DNA of 64,000 nucleotides from JABCPE02 sp963516675 (lineage in GTDB: Bacteria; Bacteroidota; Bacteroidia; Flavobacteriales; Weeksellaceae). The stretch spans positions 62,001 to 126,000 of the forward strand of contig CAUQBH010000006.1 of the NCBI GenBank assembly GCA_963516675.1. The letters run 5' to 3'. Position numbers and translations under genes: made by a program. Shown piece by piece: positions 6,784 to 15,211 of this stretch. Position 1 is the stretch's first letter. Each line of letters begins with the position of its first letter. The notes below the pieces were generated by a model. The model was not told the DNA's origin and searched no databases. It worked only from the letters and a program-made list of their open reading frames with translations.

Positions 6784-9630
6784 TTATTGTTTCATTTCTT
6801 TTGCCAAGAATTTTCCTGTTATGGATTTCTTGTTTTTAATGATTTCTTCGGGCGTTCCTTCAGCTACGATTTTTCCGCCGTTTTTACCGCCTTCTGGGCC
6901 GATGTCTATGATATGGTCGGCAAGTTTTATCACATCCAGATTGTGCTCTATGATGATGAACGAGTTTCCTAAATCTACCAGCCTGTTGATGGCGTCCATC
7001 AGTATCTTTACATCCTCAAAATGAAGCCCTGTGGTAGGTTCGTCCAAGATGTAGAGCGTGTTTCCTGTTTGTTTTTTGGAGAGTTCTGTGGCGAGTTTTA
7101 TTCTCTGCGCTTCTCCACCCGAAAGCGTGGTAGACTGCTGTCCCAGCGAAATGTATCCCAGTCCTACTTCCTGCAGGGTTTTCACTTTGTTGTAGATTTT
7201 TGGGATAGGCTGGAAGAATTCCACCGCCTCATCTATGGTCATCTCCAAGACATCAGAAATAGACTTACCTTTGTATCTTATTTCCAGAGTTTCCCTGTTA
7301 AAACGCTTTCCATTGCAGGTTTCGCAGTGGACATACACATCAGGGAGGAAATTCATTTCTATGACTTTCAGTCCGCCGCCTTGGCAGGTTTCGCATCTTC
7401 CTCCTTTTACATTAAAGGAAAATCTTCCTGGTTTGTAGCCTCGTATTTTTGCCTCTGGAAGCTCAGAAAAGAGCGTTCTGATATCTCCGAAAACACCTGT
7501 GTAAGTGGCAGGGTTGGAGCGTGGCGTTCTTCCGATAGGTGTCTGGTCTACATCTACTATTTTGTCAATGTTTTCTAGTCCTTCTATGGATTTATAAGGT
7601 AGAGGTTCCTGCGCAGCACGGTAGAAATGCTTATTGAGAATAGGGTAGAGCGTTCCATTGATAAGGGAGGATTTCCCACTTCCGGAGATACCCGTCACGA
7701 CCACTAATTTGCCCAAAGGAATTTCTAAATTTACATTTTTCAAGTTGTTTCCTGTGGCTCCTTTCAGCAGCAGCGAATTTCCGTTGCCATGTCTTCGTTC
7801 TTTTGGGATTTCTATTTTTCTTTTTCCTGTGATGTAGTCAGCGGTAATGGTATCAGCTTTTAATAAATCCTTTGGTTTTCCCTGCCAAAGAACTTCACCG
7901 CCGTGTTTTCCTGCTCTAGGGCCGATGTCTAAAACTTCGTCCGCTTCTAAAATCATATCTTTATCATGCTCCACCACTAAAACCGAATTTCCGATATCGC
8001 GGAGGTTTTTTAGTGAATTGATAAGCCTTTCATTGTCTCGCTGATGAAGTCCGATGCTCGGTTCATCCAATATATAAAGCACATTTACCAGCTGGGAGCC
8101 TATCTGTGTAGCCAGACGGATTCGCTGGGACTCGCCGCCAGAGAGGGTTTTGGAGCTTCTGCTGAGGCTGAGGTATTCCAGACCAACATCCAGTAGAAAT
8201 CGCAGTCTGGATTTTATTTCTTTTAGGATTTCGTAGGCGATGATTTTCTTTTTGTCGGAGAAAGTATTTTCTACATCATTCAGCCAGTCCATCAGGTCTG
8301 AAAGGCTCAATGCTGCCACTTCTGCGATGTTTTTGCCATCGATTTTAAAACTTAGGCTTGATGCCTGAAGCCTTGCGCCGTTGCACTCTGGGCAGATTTG
8401 TTCCACCGTGAAATCGCGTTCTATTTGTGTGGCACCATAGTTTTCTTTGTCTTCGATGATTTGCTCCAAATGGGAAATCAGCCCATCGAATTCTATTTTT
8501 ATCTTTTTGCTGATTCCAGCGTGTTTCAGTTCGCGGGTTTCTTGCAGGTGAATGCCGTTGTAGATGTAGTCCAGTGCCTCTGAAGAGATTTTCTCAAAAG
8601 GCGTGTCCAGACTCTGCCCGTAAAGCTCTAAAATACTGCTAATCTGCGCCAAAACCCATTTGCTGAATTTATAAGTTTCCAAAGGTTTCAAAGCACCTGC
8701 GGAGATGGATAGTTTTGGGTTTTCTACGAAGAAATCGGTGTTGATTTTCTTAATCATTCCCAGTCCCTTGCAATGTGGACAGCTTCCCTTCGGAGAATTG
8801 AAGGAAAAAGTGTTTGGCTCTGGCTGTGCGAGGGAAAGCCCTGTGTCTTCGTCCATCAGGTTTTTAGAGAAATATTCTATTTCATCCGAACCGAATTTCT
8901 GTATTCCGATGACACCTTCGCCCATGTCTAAAGCCGTGCGGAGGGATTTCTCCATACGGGATTCGGTGGCGCTTTCGCCGATAATCCAGCGGTCTATGAC
9001 GATGTCTATATCGTGGTTTTTGTATCGGTCAAGTTTTAAATCGTATTCAATGTCTTGCAACTGCCCATCAATCCTAGCTTGGGCATAGCCTTTTTTCGCC
9101 ATCTGCACGAAAAGTTCGTGGTAGTGTCCCTTTCTTGCACGGATTACAGGAGCAGTGAGCAGGACTTTTTCGTCTTTGTAGTTGGATTTTATCGCTTCTA
9201 AAATCTGCTCTTCCGTGTAACTGACCAGCTTTCTGCCAGTGGTGAGCGAGTAGGCATCTGAAACCCGCGCAAAGAGCAGCCTCAGAAAGTCGTAAAGCTC
9301 TGTAACAGTGCCTACTGTGGAGCGGGGATTTTTGTTGGTGGTTTTCTGCTCGATGGCGATGACAGGGGAGAGCCCTTCTATCTTGTCCACATCAGGACGC
9401 TCCAGACCACCCAAAAACTGGCGGGCATAGGCGGAAAAAGTCTCGATGTAGCGGCGCTGTCCTTCGGCGAAGATGGTATCAAACGCGAGGGAAGATTTTC
9501 CGCTGCCAGAAAGCCCAGTGATGACTACCAGCTGGTTTCGGGGGATTTTGACATCGATGTTTTTCAGGTTGTGTTCGCGCGCTCCGTAGATTTCTATATA
9601 TTCGTTTTGCTCCTTTTTCGGCTTTGACAT
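6784..9630 (-). CDS. uvrA: UvrABC system protein A
   Basis: A 948-residue canonical UvrA, the damage-recognition ATPase of nucleotide excision repair. The two ABC halves each have Walker A (GLSGSGKSS at 39-47 and GISGSGKSS in the second), LSGGESQRIRLA and LSGGEAQRIKLA signatures and DEPSIGLHQ/DEPTTGLHF Walker B motifs. Zinc modules CPHC...CPEC and GGRCETC...CETC are complete, with the classic MNFLPDVYV strand between the last two. Length is close to the E. coli protein (about 940). It has its own divergent promoter (TAAATTTG on the minus strand at 9654-9661). The other UvrA at 1965-4745 shares most motifs, so this one is assigned the housekeeping role because its zinc-finger region is closer to the canonical form. 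Confidence 0.93.
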   Translation of the reverse strand: MSKPKKEQNEYIEIYGAREHNLKNIDVKIPRNQLVVITGLSGSGKSSLAFDTIFAEGQRRYIETFSAYARQFLGGLERPDVDKIEGLSPVIAIEQKTTNKNPRSTVGTVTELYDFLRLLFARVSDAYSLTTGRKLVSYTEEQILEAIKSNYKDEKVLLTAPVIRARKGHYHELFVQMAKKGYAQARIDGQLQDIEYDLKLDRYKNHDIDIVIDRWIIGESATESRMEKSLRTALDMGEGVIGIQKFGSDEIEYFSKNLMDEDTGLSLAQPEPNTFSFNSPKGSCPHCKGLGMIKKINTDFFVENPKLSISAGALKPLETYKFSKWVLAQISSILELYGQSLDTPFEKISSEALDYIYNGIHLQETRELKHAGISKKIKIEFDGLISHLEQIIEDKENYGATQIERDFTVEQICPECNGARLQASSLSFKIDGKNIAEVAALSLSDLMDWLNDVENTFSDKKKIIAYEILKEIKSRLRFLLDVGLEYLSLSRSSKTLSGGESQRIRLATQIGSQLVNVLYILDEPSIGLHQRDNERLINSLKNLRDIGNSVLVVEHDKDMILEADEVLDIGPRAGKHGGEVLWQGKPKDLLKADTITADYITGKRKIEIPKERRHGNGNSLLLKGATGNNLKNVNLEIPLGKLVVVTGISGSGKSSLINGTLYPILNKHFYRAAQEPLPYKSIEGLENIDKIVDVDQTPIGRTPRSNPATYTGVFGDIRTLFSELPEAKIRGYKPGRFSFNVKGGRCETCQGGGLKVIEMNFLPDVYVHCETCNGKRFNRETLEIRYKGKSISDVLEMTIDEAVEFFQPIPKIYNKVKTLQEVGLGYISLGQQSTTLSGGEAQRIKLATELSKKQTGNTLYILDEPTTGLHFEDVKILMDAINRLVDLGNSFIIIEHNLDVIKLADHIIDIGPEGGKNGGKIVAEGTPEEIIKNKKSITGKFLAKEMKQ

Positions 9631-9653
9631 TCTTATTAGATTTAATAATCCTA

Positions 9654-9661
9654 CAAATTTA
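9654..9661 (-). promoter_or_regulatory. -7 promoter element of uvrA
   Basis: The minus strand reads TAAATTTG, matching TAnnTTTG, 24 nt upstream of the uvrA ATG. Confidence 0.45.
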
Positions 9662-9697
9662 CAACAAAATTATGCTACTCAGTGCCGAAAATTTAAT

Positions 9698-9705
9698 TAT
9701 CTTTG
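9698..9705 (+). promoter_or_regulatory. -7 promoter element of the 9750 lipoprotein gene
   Basis: TATCTTTG on the plus strand, 44 nt before the ATG at 9750, in the 119-bp divergent gap with uvrA. Confidence 0.45.
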
Positions 9706-9749
9706 GGAACAATAGTCAGCGGAAATAGGAAAGAAAATAAAAATAAGAT

Positions 9750-10343
9750 ATGCAAAAGGTAAAAAATAGTAAAGTAATTGTGTTTATAAAGGTTCTTCTT
9801 TTATCTGTGGTTTTGTATGGGTGTTCGGCTCAGAGTAAAAGAAATTCAAAAAATAATTTAGCCTTTGAATTGTGTGCAATGTATGGTCTTGACCAAGGAA
9901 TTCGTAATTATGATATTAAGTTTAATAGGAGTGAAATCATGCCTAAAATAGATTCGGCTAATTTTTATCGCCTTATTACTATTATCAAAGAAAATGGATA
10001 TCCTAACCCTAAAAATGTCGGGAAAAGAAATTTGAAAGACCAAGAGTGCGTAGATTTAGCGGCTGTTGCTATTCTTCTTCATAATCCACACCGAGTGGCT
10101 AAAGAAGATGATGTTAGAAATCTTCTTCTTCAAGAAGTAGAAAAAGGAAATATGAAAAGAGAGTTTTTGGCTGCAATTCTTGATAAATATTATTGGTCTA
10201 AAAAAGGAAATAATAGAAAGGTTTATTATGGGACTCAATTTGGGAAACCTTGTATAAAAGACAGAGCAAAAAGTGATTCATTGAGAAAGGCTATTTCACT
10301 GCCACCTTTGAAAACAGAAGATTTTAAAAACTGTGAAGAATGA
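9750..10343 (+). CDS. Lipoprotein of unknown function
   Basis: A 197-residue protein with a lipobox (LYGC, Cys25), so it is probably anchored in the envelope. The mature part is Lys/Asn-rich with several Leu-rich helices (AAVAILLHNPHRVAKEDD, LLLQEVEKGN) and a C-terminal Cys (FKNCEE). No known family is recognised. It overlaps the next gene by four bases (ATGA), which indicates translational coupling with that membrane protein; the two probably work together. The locus is divergent from uvrA and ends before a strong bidirectional terminator. Confidence 0.65.
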   Translation: MQKVKNSKVIVFIKVLLLSVVLYGCSAQSKRNSKNNLAFELCAMYGLDQGIRNYDIKFNRSEIMPKIDSANFYRLITIIKENGYPNPKNVGKRNLKDQECVDLAAVAILLHNPHRVAKEDDVRNLLLQEVEKGNMKREFLAAILDKYYWSKKGNNRKVYYGTQFGKPCIKDRAKSDSLRKAISLPPLKTEDFKNCEE

Positions 10344-10723
10344 TGAAAAATAGCAGGGTTCGGCTATGTATGTCATCGGCTTTTGCGATGATATTATATA
10401 TTGTCTTGCAGGAGCTGGTTTTGAGTTTTTTAAATAGCTATTTCCCAGCGAAAAGGGATATTGCTTTTGGGATAGCAGTATATTATAATAAATTTGTTTT
10501 CAGCATTGTTTTGGTTTTATCAGCTTTTATTTGGTTGATAGTTGGAAATAAGGCGATTAGGATGCTGTTTCTGTCTTTAATATTTCTAATATATTTTATA
10601 TTTTGGTGGTATCCATCAATATCGGTGTATCCTTATAGAATATCGTTATTATTAGGATGTTCAATGTTTTTTTATGTTGGTTTTCATCTGTATATTTGGT
10701 ATTCATTGAAAAATGAAAAGTAA
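10340..10723 (+). CDS. Small membrane protein of unknown function
   Basis: A 127-residue protein with four hydrophobic segments, so it is predicted to be an inner-membrane protein. Its start overlaps the stop of the preceding lipoprotein gene (ATGATG), suggesting coupled translation. No conserved motif is visible. The pair has no similarity that I recognise to toxin-immunity or transport systems, though a lipoprotein with a four-helix membrane protein is a common arrangement for small envelope complexes. Confidence 0.6.
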   Translation: MMKNSRVRLCMSSAFAMILYIVLQELVLSFLNSYFPAKRDIAFGIAVYYNKFVFSIVLVLSAFIWLIVGNKAIRMLFLSLIFLIYFIFWWYPSISVYPYRISLLLGCSMFFYVGFHLYIWYSLKNEK

Positions 10724-10795
10724 AATCCCTAATTTTTTAATTTATGATAAATTTTAAGGAAGCAGTCCGAATAAATGGGAAGAGATAAATAGATA

Positions 10796-10829
10796 AAAAA
10801 AATCCATCACATTTCGTGATGGATTTTTT
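10796..10829. terminator. Bidirectional intrinsic terminator
   Basis: AAAAAATCCATCAC pairs perfectly with GTGATGGATTTTTT around an ATTTC loop. It lies between the convergent ends of the plus-strand membrane protein gene and the minus-strand M13 peptidase gene and has T runs on both strands. Confidence 0.8.
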
Positions 10830-10838
10830 ATGATTTTC

Positions 10839-12932
10839 TTACCAGATTTTGATTCTGTTTTCTGGTTTTTTATAGAGTTTGTCTCCTTCTTTTACATTAA
10901 ATGCCTTGTAGAAAGCATCCACATTGATAAGCGGAGCGAAAGCTCGGTAGAACCCTGGTGAGTGCGGGTCTGTTTTCACTTGGTTGATGAGGTACTGCTC
11001 TGTAGATTTAGTTCTCCAGATAGTAGCCCAGCTTAGGAAAAATCTTTGTTCTTGGGTATAACCGCTGATGACACCTGGATTTTTTCTTTCTTTTAAGTAC
11101 ATCTGAAGAGCATCGTAGGCAATGGAAACCCCACCTAAATCCGCGATGTTTTCACCGCTGGTAAACACACCATTCACGAAACTTCCTTTCACAGGTTCGT
11201 ATTTGCTGTACTGCTCAGCAAGTTGTTTTACTTTGATGTCAAAATTCTTACGGTCTTGCTCTGTCCACCAGTTGTTGAGGTTTCCGTCTCCATCGAAACG
11301 CGCACCTCCGTCATCGAATCCATGAGAAATCTCGTGTCCGATAACTGCTCCTATTCCTCCGAAATTCACCGCTGGGTCAGCTTTGAAATCAAAGAAAGGT
11401 GCTTGTAGAATAGCCGCTGGGAATACGATTTCGTTGTTCGTAGGGCTGTAGTAGGCGTTTACCGTTTGTGGCGGCATTCCCCATTTTTCTTTATCTACAG
11501 GTTTTCCTACTTTTTCTAGGCTTTTCTCGTAGCTCCATTCAGCTACATTTTTTAAGTTAGAATAAAGCGAAGCTCCGTTTTTAGGCGATTCTACTACGAG
11601 TTTAGAGTAATCTTCCCATTTATTCGGGTAGGCTACTTTTACAGAGAATTTGTGTAGCTTGTCTAGTGCCTTAGTTTTTGTTTCGCTGGACATCCATTCT
11701 AGTTCGCTGATGTGCTTATGGTAAGCCTTTTTCAGGTAACCTATGAGGATTTCCATTTCTTGTTTAGCCTCTGGAGAGAAGTATTTTTGTACATATAATT
11801 TTCCGAAAGCCTCACCAAGAACGCCATTGATTAGGCTAAGAGCTCTTTTGTCCATAGCTCTTTGCTCTTTCTGTCCTTGTAGATATTTGCTGTAAAAATC
11901 AAAGTTGATTTTATCCAATCTCTGGTCAAGGCTTGATGCACTTCCAGAAAGAAGGCGAAGTTTTAGGTAATCTTTGATTAGAGCAATATTATTACTATTG
12001 ATGAATTTATCAAGGTTTTGGTAATATTTCAGCTCAGATAGAATCACGCGGTCTGTGTTTACTCCTGCTTCTTTCAGATAGTTAGCCAAATTTACATTTT
12101 TTACAATCTTAGAAAGTTCAGCCGTAGTTTTTGGATTGTATCGCTTGTTAGCATCTCTTCCTTCCTCGTTGGTTAGGATGGTTTTTGCTAAACTTTTTTC
12201 AAAATCTACGATTTTCTGCGCTGTAGCATCAGCATTTTTGTAGCCTAAAATCTGCAATAGAGAAGCTACATATTTCTTGTATTCAGCGATGGTTTTAGTG
12301 TTCGCTTCATTTTCTTTTTGGTAATAATCTTTACCTAAACCTAAACGAGGCCCACCAAGATAAACAGCGTTCATCTTAGAGTTTTTCAGGTCTGTATAAA
12401 CGCTCCATCCGTATAGCGGGTTGTCCCCAGTTCTCACAGCTCCTATAAGGTAGTTTTGAAGGTCTTTTAGGTTTCTGATAGAGTTTATTTCTTCTAAATC
12501 CTTTTCGATAGGTTTGATGCCGTCTGCGTTACGCTTGTCCATATCCATGTATGTAGCATACAAATCCTGAATCTGCTGTCCTTCAGTTCCTTTTTGGTAG
12601 TTTTCGGAAAGGATGTTTTTTAGGATTTTTAGTGAATTTTCATCCGTTTTTTCTCTTAACTCTTGGAAAGAACCCCAAGTAGATTTGTCAGCAGGGATTA
12701 CAGCTGTTTTCATCCATCCGCCATTTACATAGTTGTAAAAATCATCTTGCGGACGCACGGAAGTATCCATCAAATCAAGGGCAATCCCATGGTCATGCTG
12801 CTGGGCATGAGCGTGGTTTTCTTCTTTTTTCACCTCCATTACTTTTTGTTCTGTTGCATTTTTCTGCGTGGTGCAGGAAGTAAGGAAATAAGCCCCTGCT
12901 AAAAGCGAAATGCCTAATGATGTAATTTTCAT
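10839..12932 (-). CDS. M13-family zinc metallopeptidase, lipoprotein (PepO/neprilysin-like)
   Basis: A 697-residue neprilysin-type endopeptidase expected on the outer face of a membrane, where it would cleave peptides. The lipobox is LTSC with Cys20. Residues 40-48 form a His-rich linker (HAHAQQHDH). The peptidase domain follows: the zinc motif HExxH is His533-Glu534-Ile-Ser-His537 (VIGHEISHGFDD), the third zinc ligand is in ENIADLGG, and the substrate-binding NAYY segment (TVNAYYSPTNNEIVFPA) lies upstream. The C-terminal end IKIW matches the family. The N-terminal M13_N domain begins near DTSVRPQDDFYNYVNGGW. It follows lipA on the same strand by 30 nt, and its transcript ends at the terminator at 10796-10829. 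Confidence 0.93.
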   Translation of the reverse strand: MKITSLGISLLAGAYFLTSCTTQKNATEQKVMEVKKEENHAHAQQHDHGIALDLMDTSVRPQDDFYNYVNGGWMKTAVIPADKSTWGSFQELREKTDENSLKILKNILSENYQKGTEGQQIQDLYATYMDMDKRNADGIKPIEKDLEEINSIRNLKDLQNYLIGAVRTGDNPLYGWSVYTDLKNSKMNAVYLGGPRLGLGKDYYQKENEANTKTIAEYKKYVASLLQILGYKNADATAQKIVDFEKSLAKTILTNEEGRDANKRYNPKTTAELSKIVKNVNLANYLKEAGVNTDRVILSELKYYQNLDKFINSNNIALIKDYLKLRLLSGSASSLDQRLDKINFDFYSKYLQGQKEQRAMDKRALSLINGVLGEAFGKLYVQKYFSPEAKQEMEILIGYLKKAYHKHISELEWMSSETKTKALDKLHKFSVKVAYPNKWEDYSKLVVESPKNGASLYSNLKNVAEWSYEKSLEKVGKPVDKEKWGMPPQTVNAYYSPTNNEIVFPAAILQAPFFDFKADPAVNFGGIGAVIGHEISHGFDDGGARFDGDGNLNNWWTEQDRKNFDIKVKQLAEQYSKYEPVKGSFVNGVFTSGENIADLGGVSIAYDALQMYLKERKNPGVISGYTQEQRFFLSWATIWRTKSTEQYLINQVKTDPHSPGFYRAFAPLINVDAFYKAFNVKEGDKLYKKPENRIKIW

Positions 12933-12962
12933 AATATAAAATTTAAGTTAATTATTATTTAG

Positions 12963-13835
12963 TTATAAAATATGTCTTTCTGCCCTGTAAGAGCTTCTTG
13001 TAAGAGGCGAACTCTCTACATGTCTGAATCCCAGATTTTCTGCGAAAACTCTATACTCTTCGAATTCTTCTAGTGGGATAAATCTTTTCACAGGCAGGTG
13101 TTTTTTACTTGGCTGTAGATACTGCCCAATGGTGATTACATCCACATTAGCATTTCTTATGTCTTCTATGGTTTGGAAAACTTCATCTCTTTCTTCGCCT
13201 AGCCCCAGCATTATTCCTGTTTTTGTTCTTCGCTGTCCTGAGTCTTTCAGGTATTTGAGGACATCTAGGCTTCTTTCATATTTAGCCTGAATTCTTACTT
13301 CTCGTGTCAGCCTTTTCACGGTTTCCATATTGTGCGAAATGACTTCTGGCGCCACTTCTATCATTCTGTCAAGGTGTCTTGTAATTCCTTGGAAATCAGG
13401 AATAAGTGTTTCTAGTGTGGTTTCAGGAGAGATTCTCCTCACGGCATTCACTGTTTCTGCCCAGAGGATAGAGCCCATATCTTTCAAATCATCTCTGTCT
13501 ACAGAGGTAATGACAGCGTGTTTTATTTTCATCAGTTTGATGGAGCGGGCTATTTTTTCTGGTTCTTCCCAGTTTACATCCAGTGGTTTTCCAGTCTTTA
13601 CTCCACAAAAACCACACGAACGAGTGCATATATTCCCTAAAATCATAAAGGTAGCCGTTCCTTCGCCCCAGCAGTCTCCCATATTTGGGCAGGAACCGCT
13701 CTGGCAGATGGTGTTCAGCTTATATTTATCAACCAATGAGCGGAGTTCTCGGTAGTTTTTTCCCGTTGGGAGTTTTACCCTTATCCACTTGGGTTTATTG
13801 GTTATGGTGTTTGTCTCGGAAACCTCTTTGTTCAT
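12963..13835 (-). CDS. lipA: Lipoyl synthase
   Basis: A 290-residue radical SAM enzyme that inserts two sulfur atoms into protein-bound octanoyl groups to make lipoyl cofactors for 2-oxoacid dehydrogenases and the glycine cleavage system. The auxiliary [4Fe-4S] cluster ligands are Cys44, Cys49 and Cys55 (CQSGSCPNMGDC), and the radical SAM cluster uses Cys70, Cys74 and Cys77 (CTRSCGFC). The C-terminal RSSYRAER motif carries the serine that ligates the auxiliary cluster. All functional residues are present. It is 6 nt downstream of an ECF sigma factor gene on the same strand, so the two are probably cotranscribed. Confidence 0.97.
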   Translation of the reverse strand: MNKEVSETNTITNKPKWIRVKLPTGKNYRELRSLVDKYKLNTICQSGSCPNMGDCWGEGTATFMILGNICTRSCGFCGVKTGKPLDVNWEEPEKIARSIKLMKIKHAVITSVDRDDLKDMGSILWAETVNAVRRISPETTLETLIPDFQGITRHLDRMIEVAPEVISHNMETVKRLTREVRIQAKYERSLDVLKYLKDSGQRRTKTGIMLGLGEERDEVFQTIEDIRNANVDVITIGQYLQPSKKHLPVKRFIPLEEFEEYRVFAENLGFRHVESSPLTRSSYRAERHIL

Positions 13836-13841
13836 TGTTTT

Positions 13842-14384
13842 TTATTCGTTTTTTAATAATTCGGCTAATATTTTTTTTGCTCTCATTATCCTCACTTTCG
13901 TATTTGCAACCGAAATATCCAGAGTTTCTGCAATTTCTTTTATGCTTTTTTCCTCGAAGAATCTCAGTTCTATGATTTTCCTGTATTGGGCATCCATGGA
14001 AGCAATAGTGCTGATGATATGCTGCTGCTGCTGTTTAGAAATCAATAATTCCTCTGGAGATTTTTCAAATTCGTTTTTAACATCTTTAAAATTATCCGTA
14101 AAGACTTCCTCTCTCGATTTTTTTCGCCAATAGTCTATTACTGAATTTTGTGCGATGGTCAAAATCCAAGTTTTAAACTGAAAATTTTCATCATAAAGGT
14201 TCAGTTTAGTTAATATTTTTGCGAAAACAGCCACAGTAAGCTCATCTGCGATGGTTCTGTCCTGCACTTTTTTCAATACAAAACTGAAAACATCATCCCA
14301 AAAATAGTTAATTAGCTTGGTCTGTGCTTTTTGGCTCCCACTTTGGATTTGAGTAATGGTATCAACTAATTCTTTATCCTTCAA
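13842..14384 (-). CDS. ECF-type RNA polymerase sigma factor
   Basis: A sigma-70 family protein of about 180 residues with region 2 (FKTWILTIAQNSVIDYWRK), which recognises the -10 element and melts DNA, and region 4 (RFFEEKSIKEIAETLDI followed by VANTKVRIMRAK), a helix-turn-helix for the -35. There is no extra C-terminal domain. The open frame extends to a TTG at 14405, but that codon lies inside a -7 promoter element (TATATTTG), so it cannot be translated. The first usable in-frame codon is TTG at 14384. An ATG at 14394 precedes a T9 run and is out of frame by one base. No anti-sigma factor is adjacent; the next gene is lipA, 6 nt away. Confidence 0.85.
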   Translation of the reverse strand: MKDKELVDTITQIQSGSQKAQTKLINYFWDDVFSFVLKKVQDRTIADELTVAVFAKILTKLNLYDENFQFKTWILTIAQNSVIDYWRKKSREEVFTDNFKDVKNEFEKSPEELLISKQQQQHIISTIASMDAQYRKIIELRFFEEKSIKEIAETLDISVANTKVRIMRAKKILAELLKNE

Positions 14385-14403
14385 AAAAAAACATATTTGA
14401 GAC

Positions 14404-14411
14404 AAATATAA
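14404..14411 (-). promoter_or_regulatory. -7 promoter element of the sigma factor/lipA operon
   Basis: The minus strand reads TATATTTG, an exact TAnnTTTG match, a few nucleotides upstream of the gene's first candidate start codons. This gives a very short leader. Confidence 0.5.
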
Positions 14412-14543
14412 TAAAAAGATTGCATTTTTAATGATTTTTGGCTTGTATTGTAATAAAAATGATAATTTTCAATTTTAATTCATAATATAATTGTTGATTA
14501 ACAGTATTTTATAAATTTTTTGAAATAAAAATGCGAATTTTGT

Positions 14544-14574
14544 TTTGCTGTTCTACGATTTTTATTTATATTTG
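14544..14574 (+). promoter_or_regulatory. tRNA-Met promoter (TTTG-N19-TATATTTG)
   Basis: A -33 TTTG (14544-14547) and a -7 TATATTTG (14567-14574) separated by exactly 19 nt, the textbook Bacteroidota sigma-A promoter, 29 nt before the tRNA. Confidence 0.75.
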
Positions 14575-14603
14575 CAAACCAATTGTTAAGGATAATATCC
14601 TTT

Positions 14604-14677
14604 GGCCCTATAACTCAGTTGGTTAGAGTAGCTGACTCATAATCAGCAAGTCCTTGGTTCGAGCCCAAGTGGGGCCA
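14604..14677 (+). tRNA. tRNA-Met (anticodon CAT)
   Basis: A 74-nt cloverleaf. The acceptor stem is GGCCCTA with TGGGGCC, discriminator A; the anticodon stem GCTGA/TCAGC holds loop CTCATAA with anticodon CAT; the T arm contains GGTTCGAGCC. The three GC pairs of an initiator anticodon stem are missing, so it is elongator Met, or possibly tRNA-Ile with a lysidine anticodon, which needs modification data to exclude. The 3' CCA is not encoded. Confidence 0.9.
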
Positions 14678-14685
14678 CACTTTAT

Positions 14686-14720
14686 AAAACACTTTCAAAG
14701 AAAATTTGAAAGTGTTTTTT
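14686..14720 (+). terminator. tRNA-Met terminator
   Basis: AAAACACTTTCAAA pairs with TTTGAAAGTGTTTT around a short GAAAA loop, followed by TTATTTTT, immediately after the tRNA. Confidence 0.85.
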
Positions 14721-14783
14721 ATTTTTGGTATTTTATTGAATATAAAGCAATTTGTTTTATAAATAATTTCTTAATTTAGGAGT

Positions 14784-15144
14784 ATGAAAAACATACAATC
14801 TTTATTATTGATACTTCTCATTTTTCTTTTCATAGGAGGTGTGAATGCTGTTTTGGGGCTTTTGGTTTTTTCTTATGCACTGATTTCTGAGTTTCGTTTT
14901 GTGATTTTATATAGTCTTTCTATCCCTATTTTTGGGAATGCTTTTTAGTAAAGTCAAATTTCCAAGTGTTATCTATAAAATAGGTGGCTGGAGTTTAGTA
15001 ATTGGTTTTTTAGGATTGTTGGGAGTAGTGTTTTACTCAATTTTTGTTGAAAAAATAGATGAGAAAATTCTTTACCTATTTATGGGTATGACTGCAGTAG
15101 GAATAATCATTGCTTTTCCTAATTTTCAAGGAAGAAAGAATTAA
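14784..15144 (+). pseudogene. Small membrane protein interrupted by a +1 frameshift
   Basis: An ATG at 14784, preceded closely by AGGAG, opens 54 codons of hydrophobic sequence (MKNIQSLLLILLIFLFIGG...) that end at a TAG at about 14948. A second frame begins before that stop and runs to 15144 with three more hydrophobic segments and an NFQGRKN tail. Removing one T from the T5 run at 14929-14933 joins them as ...SLSIPILGMLFSKVKFPS, giving one protein of about 120 residues with four or five membrane segments. Either a base was inserted in this run (mutation, phase variation or sequencing error) or two overlapping short proteins are made. I favour the frameshift. The gene lies alone between two tRNA genes; no family is recognised. 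Confidence 0.55.
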
Positions 15145-15211
15145 ATAAAAGTTAGATTTTTCAGTCTATTTTATCCTTTGGCGAATTAAAAGTTACTATT
15201 TTTTTTACTAA

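Noticed and set aside
7021..7578. 185-codon plus-strand frame inside uvrA
   Set aside because: It is an antisense shadow of a highly conserved gene; composition is atypical (Cys, Phe and Arg rich) and it has no start signals.
13330..13755. Antisense frame over lipA (141 codons)
   Set aside because: It mirrors conserved lipA codons and has no promoter or recognisable domain.
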